Part shown: positions 6,458-9,645 of the stretch, piece by piece
Position numbering within the stretch: position 1 is the stretch's first letter
Layout: each line of letters opens with the position of its first letter
Assembly: GCA_946482165.1 (NCBI GenBank)
Contig: CAMLQS010000190.1
Location: forward strand, 1-9,645
Reading direction: 5' to 3'
DNA: 9,645 nt
Source: an uncultured Verrucomicrobiota bacterium
GTDB lineage: Bacteria > Verrucomicrobiota > Verrucomicrobiae > Opitutales > Opitutaceae
Translations under genes and position numbers: made by a program
Notes under the pieces: generated by a model
Databases searched by the model: none
Told to the model about the DNA's origin: nothing
What the model saw: the letters and a program-made list of their open reading frames with translations, nothing else

Positions 6458-7897
6458 TCAGAGGTTCATGAAACCGAGGTTGCGGGAGGCGAAGCGGCCG
6501 ATGTTGGGAAGCACCAAGGGGAGGTTGGCGTCGGCGACGCCGAACCAGCGGGCGAGGGTGGCGGCGTATTCGTCGGTGGAGATGCCGGGAATCCAGGCGC
6601 CGCGGTCGCCGGTGTCGTCGGGACCGCCGGATTGGAGGACGGGCATGCGGCCGATGATGCGGCCTCCGTTGACCGCGCCGCCGAGGACGAGGTGGTGGGA
6701 ACCCCAGGCGTGGTCGCTGCCCTTGCCGTTCGTGGAGTAGGTGCGGTTGAAGTCGGAGCCGGTGAAGGTGGTGACCTGGTTTGCGATCCCGAGGGTGACG
6801 GTGGCGGCGTAGAAGTCGGCGAGGGCGTTGCCGAGCTGGGCGAGGAGGGCGGAGTGGTCGGCGAGCTGGTCGTCGTGGGTGTCCCAGCCGCCGAGGGACG
6901 AGAAGAAGATCTGGCGCCGGAGGCCGAGCGCGCCTTTGGCGACGATCATGCGCAGGATCATGTGGAGCTGGGCGGCGACGCGGGTGAGGGCGCCGGTGGA
7001 AGTGCGGCAGCGGGGGAAAAGATCGAGGTCGCCCGGGACGTGGCCGGGAGCCCCGGGGCCGCGGTCGTAGCGCGGGACGGTGGCGAGGGTGGCCTTGAGC
7101 AGCGTGTCGTTTTGCACGGCGCGGCGCATGACGTTGGCGTATTCCTGCTCGAAAAGGTGTCCGTAGCTGCGGGCGAGGACGTCGTCGGCGGACTGCTTGA
7201 ACTGCGGATTGGGCGCCCATTCGGCGTCGCGGTTGCTGAGGCCTATGCTGCCCTCGGGAGTGACGTGGTATTGAAAAACCTCGTCGCCGACCTGGAAAAA
7301 ATTGTTCCCGGCGAGGGAGACGTTCATCGAGATCTGCGAGCCGGCGTTGAGCGCCTGCAGGTGGTCGGCCAGTCGGCCGCCCCAGCCGACGCGGCGGACC
7401 GAGTCGGGGACGGAGGTTTGCCACTGGACCTGCTGGTCGTTGTGGGAAAACAAATACGGCGGGATGGCGGCGCCGCCGGATTTGTATTCGGCCTGGGTGA
7501 TGGGCGCGACGAGGGTGCCGACGTTGCCGAGGACGGCGAGTTTGCCGGCGGTGAAGGCGGGGGAGAGCGGAGCGAGCGAGGGGTGCAGGGCCCATTCGCG
7601 GCCGTCGCCGCCCGCGGGAAGGGCGAGGCGGACAAGATCGCTGCGGGGGAGGGCGAGGATGCCCCGGGCGGCGGCGTAGGCGCCATAGGCGGGGGTGTCG
7701 TAGGGAACGAGGGTGTTGTTGCCGTCGTTGCCGCCGAAGAGGAAGAGGCACACGAGGGCCTTGTGGTCGTCGCCCGGGACGGTCTGCGCGGAGAGCGTGG
7801 AGCTGAAGAGGCGCAGGGTGCCCATGGTGCTGAGCAGGCCGGCGAGACCGAGTCCGGAACAGGCGGCTTGGCCGAGAAATTGGCGGCGGGTGGTCAT
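6458..7897 (-). CDS. DUF1501 protein with Tat signal
   Basis: Predicted 479-aa exported protein of the DUF1501 family, which is related to the alkaline phosphatase/sulfatase fold; no reaction is established. It begins MTTRRQFLGQAACSGLGLAGLL, with a twin-arginine motif (RRQFLG, 4-9) and a hydrophobic core ending near an SAQ site (36-38), so it should be folded in the cytoplasm and exported by Tat. Family motifs are FGGNDGNNT (54-62), SHNDQQ (151-156), SLGGWDTHDDQ (334-344), SDFNRT (381-386, usually SEFGRT), and SDHAWGSHHLVLGGAV (394-409). The Asp/His residues in these motifs are candidate metal ligands. The length is normal and the C terminus intact. It is 64 bp downstream of the DUF1800 gene on the same strand, an arrangement repeated across Planctomycetes, Verrucomicrobia and others, which suggests a joint periplasmic role. 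No strong ribosome binding site is seen. Confidence 0.93.
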   Translation of the reverse strand: MTTRRQFLGQAACSGLGLAGLLSTMGTLRLFSSTLSAQTVPGDDHKALVCLFLFGGNDGNNTLVPYDTPAYGAYAAARGILALPRSDLVRLALPAGGDGREWALHPSLAPLSPAFTAGKLAVLGNVGTLVAPITQAEYKSGGAAIPPYLFSHNDQQVQWQTSVPDSVRRVGWGGRLADHLQALNAGSQISMNVSLAGNNFFQVGDEVFQYHVTPEGSIGLSNRDAEWAPNPQFKQSADDVLARSYGHLFEQEYANVMRRAVQNDTLLKATLATVPRYDRGPGAPGHVPGDLDLFPRCRTSTGALTRVAAQLHMILRMIVAKGALGLRRQIFFSSLGGWDTHDDQLADHSALLAQLGNALADFYAATVTLGIANQVTTFTGSDFNRTYSTNGKGSDHAWGSHHLVLGGAVNGGRIIGRMPVLQSGGPDDTGDRGAWIPGISTDEYAATLARWFGVADANLPLVLPNIGRFASRNLGFMNL

Positions 7898-7912
7898 GGG
7901 GGAAATGTGGAG

Positions 7913-7957
7913 GATCCGACCGATCTGGCGGATCTGACTGATCGGTCCGATCTGTTG
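7913..7957. repeat. Five-unit 9-bp tandem repeat with GATC in each unit
   Basis: Five consecutive 9-bp units: GATCCGACC, GATCTGGCG, GATCTGACT, GATCGGTCC and GATCTGTTG. GATC and the G at position six are invariant; the rest varies. The array fills most of the 64-bp gap between the DUF1800 stop and the DUF1501 start. It offers five Dam-type sites in 45 bp. Function unknown; it may be a diverged microsatellite. Confidence 0.8.
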
Positions 7958-7961
7958 GAGT

Positions 7962-9645
7962 TTAGCGGTCGATCACGGTTTCGGGGGCGATGGCGATCAG
8001 GTGGAGGGCGTAGCGGATGGCGGAGAGACGACGCTCGCGGAGGATCGCTTGATCGGTGGTGGTCCAATACCAGCCGGGGAGGGCGGCATGAAACTCGAGG
8101 AGCTCGGCGCGGAGGGCCGGGCTCACGCGACCGCCGCGGAAGATGTCGGCGAGGTGGGTGACGAGGGCGGAAAAGTTCTCCGCGGGCGTGGTCGGGGTGC
8201 GCGCAAGGATGGCGAGTTCGGCCTCGAAGGGGATCGTGACGACAAGAACGTCGGACGACGGGACGGACGGGTTGGATGGTTCGTTGGTCCATTTGCCCCA
8301 ATTAAGGACGTCGTGGAAGCGGTTGGATTCGCCGATGACGGTGGTCTCCGAGGTGATTTGAAATTCGGGGGAGACGAGGCCGGCGGTGGCGATGGGGCCG
8401 GGATGGGCGTAGACCGGCTGGAAGAAATTGAAGACGGACGGAGAGCCGAGCGGGACCTGGTGGGAGAGCTCGTATTGGTAATTGAGGAAATAACGAGGAT
8501 CGCCGGCGCGCGGCGGAGCAGGCGGGAAGGCGTGGAAGAGACGCGTGAGACGGAGGACGGGCTCGGCGCGTTTGCCGGCGCTGAAGTCGGCGTTGGGCGC
8601 GGCAAGGCGCGCCTCCGGATCGAGGAGGATGGCTCGGACGGTGGCGAAGAGATCCCCGCGGATGCCGGAACCGTTGTTCGCGAAAACGGCGGCGACGCGA
8701 TGAACGTAGGCGGGGGAGGGGTTCGACGTGACGAGGCGCTGGATGAGCTGGCGGCCGAGGAAGGGGCCGAGGTTCGGGTGGTCGAAAAGCGCGTCCAGCG
8801 CGGTATCCATGGCGGCATTGCCATCGGTCCCGGCGGGGATGGTGACGCCGCGGACGATGCGTTTTTCGCCCAAGTCGTGGTATTCGGGGTAGAAGGTCAT
8901 CGGCCGCGTCACGTCGGAGCCGTAGAGGAACCAGGAGTCGCGGTCGGCGACGGTGTTGTCGTCCCAGCGCGGAGGGTTGGCGGAATCGTAGTGCGGGCCC
9001 CAGCCGGTGAACACGTGGGCGAGCCCGACGATATCGTCCTGGGTGTAGGTGGGGATGGGAAGCCCTTGGAGGTCCAGACGGAGGGTCCCGTCGGGGTGGA
9101 GCTCGTTGAGGCCGATGCTGAATAACTGCATGATCTCGCGGGCGTAGTTTTCGTCGGGGCGCTGGCCGGTCTCGGGGTCGGGCCGGCGATTGCGCATCAT
9201 GCTGAGGTAGACGCCCATCACGGGAGACTTGGTGACGTCTTCGAGGAGGTCGCGGTAGTTGCCCAGCGCATGCGAGAGCAGGAGATCGTAGTAGGCGGCG
9301 ACGGCTTCGTGCTCGCCGGAGAGGGCGCCTTCCTGGGAGGCGACGAGGATCTGGGAGAGCGACCACGCGACGCGCTGACGAAGCTGGTCGGGGGCGGTGA
9401 GGGTGGTTTGCCACCAAGCCTCCTGGAGCGGGGCTTGCCAGCCATCGCCGGAGCCGCGCGCGACGAGCTCGTCGCGGCGGGATTGGAATTGAGGGAGTAG
9501 GCGCGTGACGGGCGCGGCGCGTTGGGAGGCGAGCCAGGCGGCGTAGCCTTGGGCGCGGACGGCGGCGACGGCGGCGGGCGAAGCGCCGAAGGCGGCTTGT
9601 TCGAGGAAGCGATGGGCCTCGGCAAGAGTGGGCGGCGTGGCGGGA
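7962..9645 (-). CDS. DUF1800 protein, 5' end cut by the window edge
   Basis: Partial protein, 560 codons visible before the stop. The reading frame stays open to the last base, so the N terminus lies outside the window. Counting from the edge, the fragment opens PATPPTLAEAHRFLEQAAFG, the typical DUF1800 start region. It continues with WQTTLTAPDQLRQRVAWSLSQILV and EAVAAYYDLLLSHALGNYRDLLEDVTKSPVMGVYL (about 110-147), then DENYAREIMQLFSIG (about 164-178), the best-known family motif. Later come GPFLGRQLIQRLV and GDLFATVRAILLDPEAR. A GTG at 9221 could be mistaken for the start, but it lies inside the conserved SPVMGVYL stretch. The family function is not known; members are normally exported and encoded beside DUF1501 proteins, as here. 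The missing part probably contains a signal peptide. Confidence 0.93.
   Translation of the reverse strand, partial: PATPPTLAEAHRFLEQAAFGASPAAVAAVRAQGYAAWLASQRAAPVTRLLPQFQSRRDELVARGSGDGWQAPLQEAWWQTTLTAPDQLRQRVAWSLSQILVASQEGALSGEHEAVAAYYDLLLSHALGNYRDLLEDVTKSPVMGVYLSMMRNRRPDPETGQRPDENYAREIMQLFSIGLNELHPDGTLRLDLQGLPIPTYTQDDIVGLAHVFTGWGPHYDSANPPRWDDNTVADRDSWFLYGSDVTRPMTFYPEYHDLGEKRIVRGVTIPAGTDGNAAMDTALDALFDHPNLGPFLGRQLIQRLVTSNPSPAYVHRVAAVFANNGSGIRGDLFATVRAILLDPEARLAAPNADFSAGKRAEPVLRLTRLFHAFPPAPPRAGDPRYFLNYQYELSHQVPLGSPSVFNFFQPVYAHPGPIATAGLVSPEFQITSETTVIGESNRFHDVLNWGKWTNEPSNPSVPSSDVLVVTIPFEAELAILARTPTTPAENFSALVTHLADIFRGGRVSPALRAELLEFHAALPGWYWTTTDQAILRERRLSAIRYALHLIAIAPETVIDR

Noticed and set aside
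7913..7957. CRISPR-like array
   Set aside because: Units are contiguous 9-mers without spacers and no cas gene is present.
6089..8161. 690-aa plus-strand reading frame opposite DUF1501
   Set aside because: Gly/Glu/Ala-rich translation without any family motif, fully antisense to a well-supported gene and crossing the tandem repeat.
8001..9125. 374-aa plus-strand reading frame opposite DUF1800
   Set aside because: Antisense to clear DUF1800 motifs; biased composition and no recognisable fold.
7962..9221. GTG at 9221 as the start of the DUF1800 gene
   Set aside because: The frame remains open to the window edge and the upstream translation is conserved DUF1800 sequence, so the gene is simply cut by the edge.

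Overview
The window is GC-rich DNA, densely coded on both strands. It reads most naturally as a chromosome fragment from a verrucomicrobial bacterium, probably Opitutaceae-like. This rests on an adjacent DUF1800/DUF1501 gene pair with a Tat signal, which is typical of the Planctomycetes-Verrucomicrobia group, on a neighbouring anchored pseudopilin-like protein, and on gene style and base composition. It is an inference, because no rRNA or marker gene is present. There are no transposases, integrases, phage genes or CRISPR arrays.

Layout. Positions 1-132 hold a 15-G homopolymer and small inverted repeats behind the first gene. At 133-1863 (-) lies a soluble histidine kinase with two GAF domains. 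A 335-bp divergent intergenic region (1864-2198) follows. It carries a perfect 12+1+12 palindrome and short degenerate repeats arranged outward on both sides of it. At 2199-3200 (+) is a protein of two fused GNAT acetyltransferase domains. Next come tRNA-Arg(ACG) with encoded CCA (3327-3403) and a strong intrinsic terminator. A second terminator faces a short-form ribosome hibernation factor at 3636-3995 (-). Divergent from that, 4059-4895 (+) encodes a short-chain dehydrogenase. It is coupled by an ATGA overlap to an RluA-family pseudouridine synthase (4892-5800, +).

The right part is a minus-strand cluster read from the right edge leftward. It starts with a DUF1800 protein whose 5' end is cut off by the window edge (7962-9645). 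Next is a Tat-exported DUF1501 protein (6458-7897), then a membrane-anchored, proline-rich, pseudopilin-like protein (5797-6399) whose end overlaps the pseudouridine synthase tail to tail by 4 bp. The two gaps in this cluster are short (about 60 bp). One holds a five-unit 9-bp tandem repeat with a GATC in every unit. The other holds a copy of a degenerate repeat also found just before the histidine kinase start.

The left and central genes are mostly housekeeping or general regulation: sensing, acetylation, tRNA, ribosome hibernation and rRNA/tRNA modification. The least understood parts are the DUF1800/DUF1501 cluster, whose biochemical role is not established, and the non-coding repeats and palindrome. 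I see no clearly new multi-gene defence or mobile system. Many long reading frames antisense to the real genes are artefacts of GC-rich codon use.
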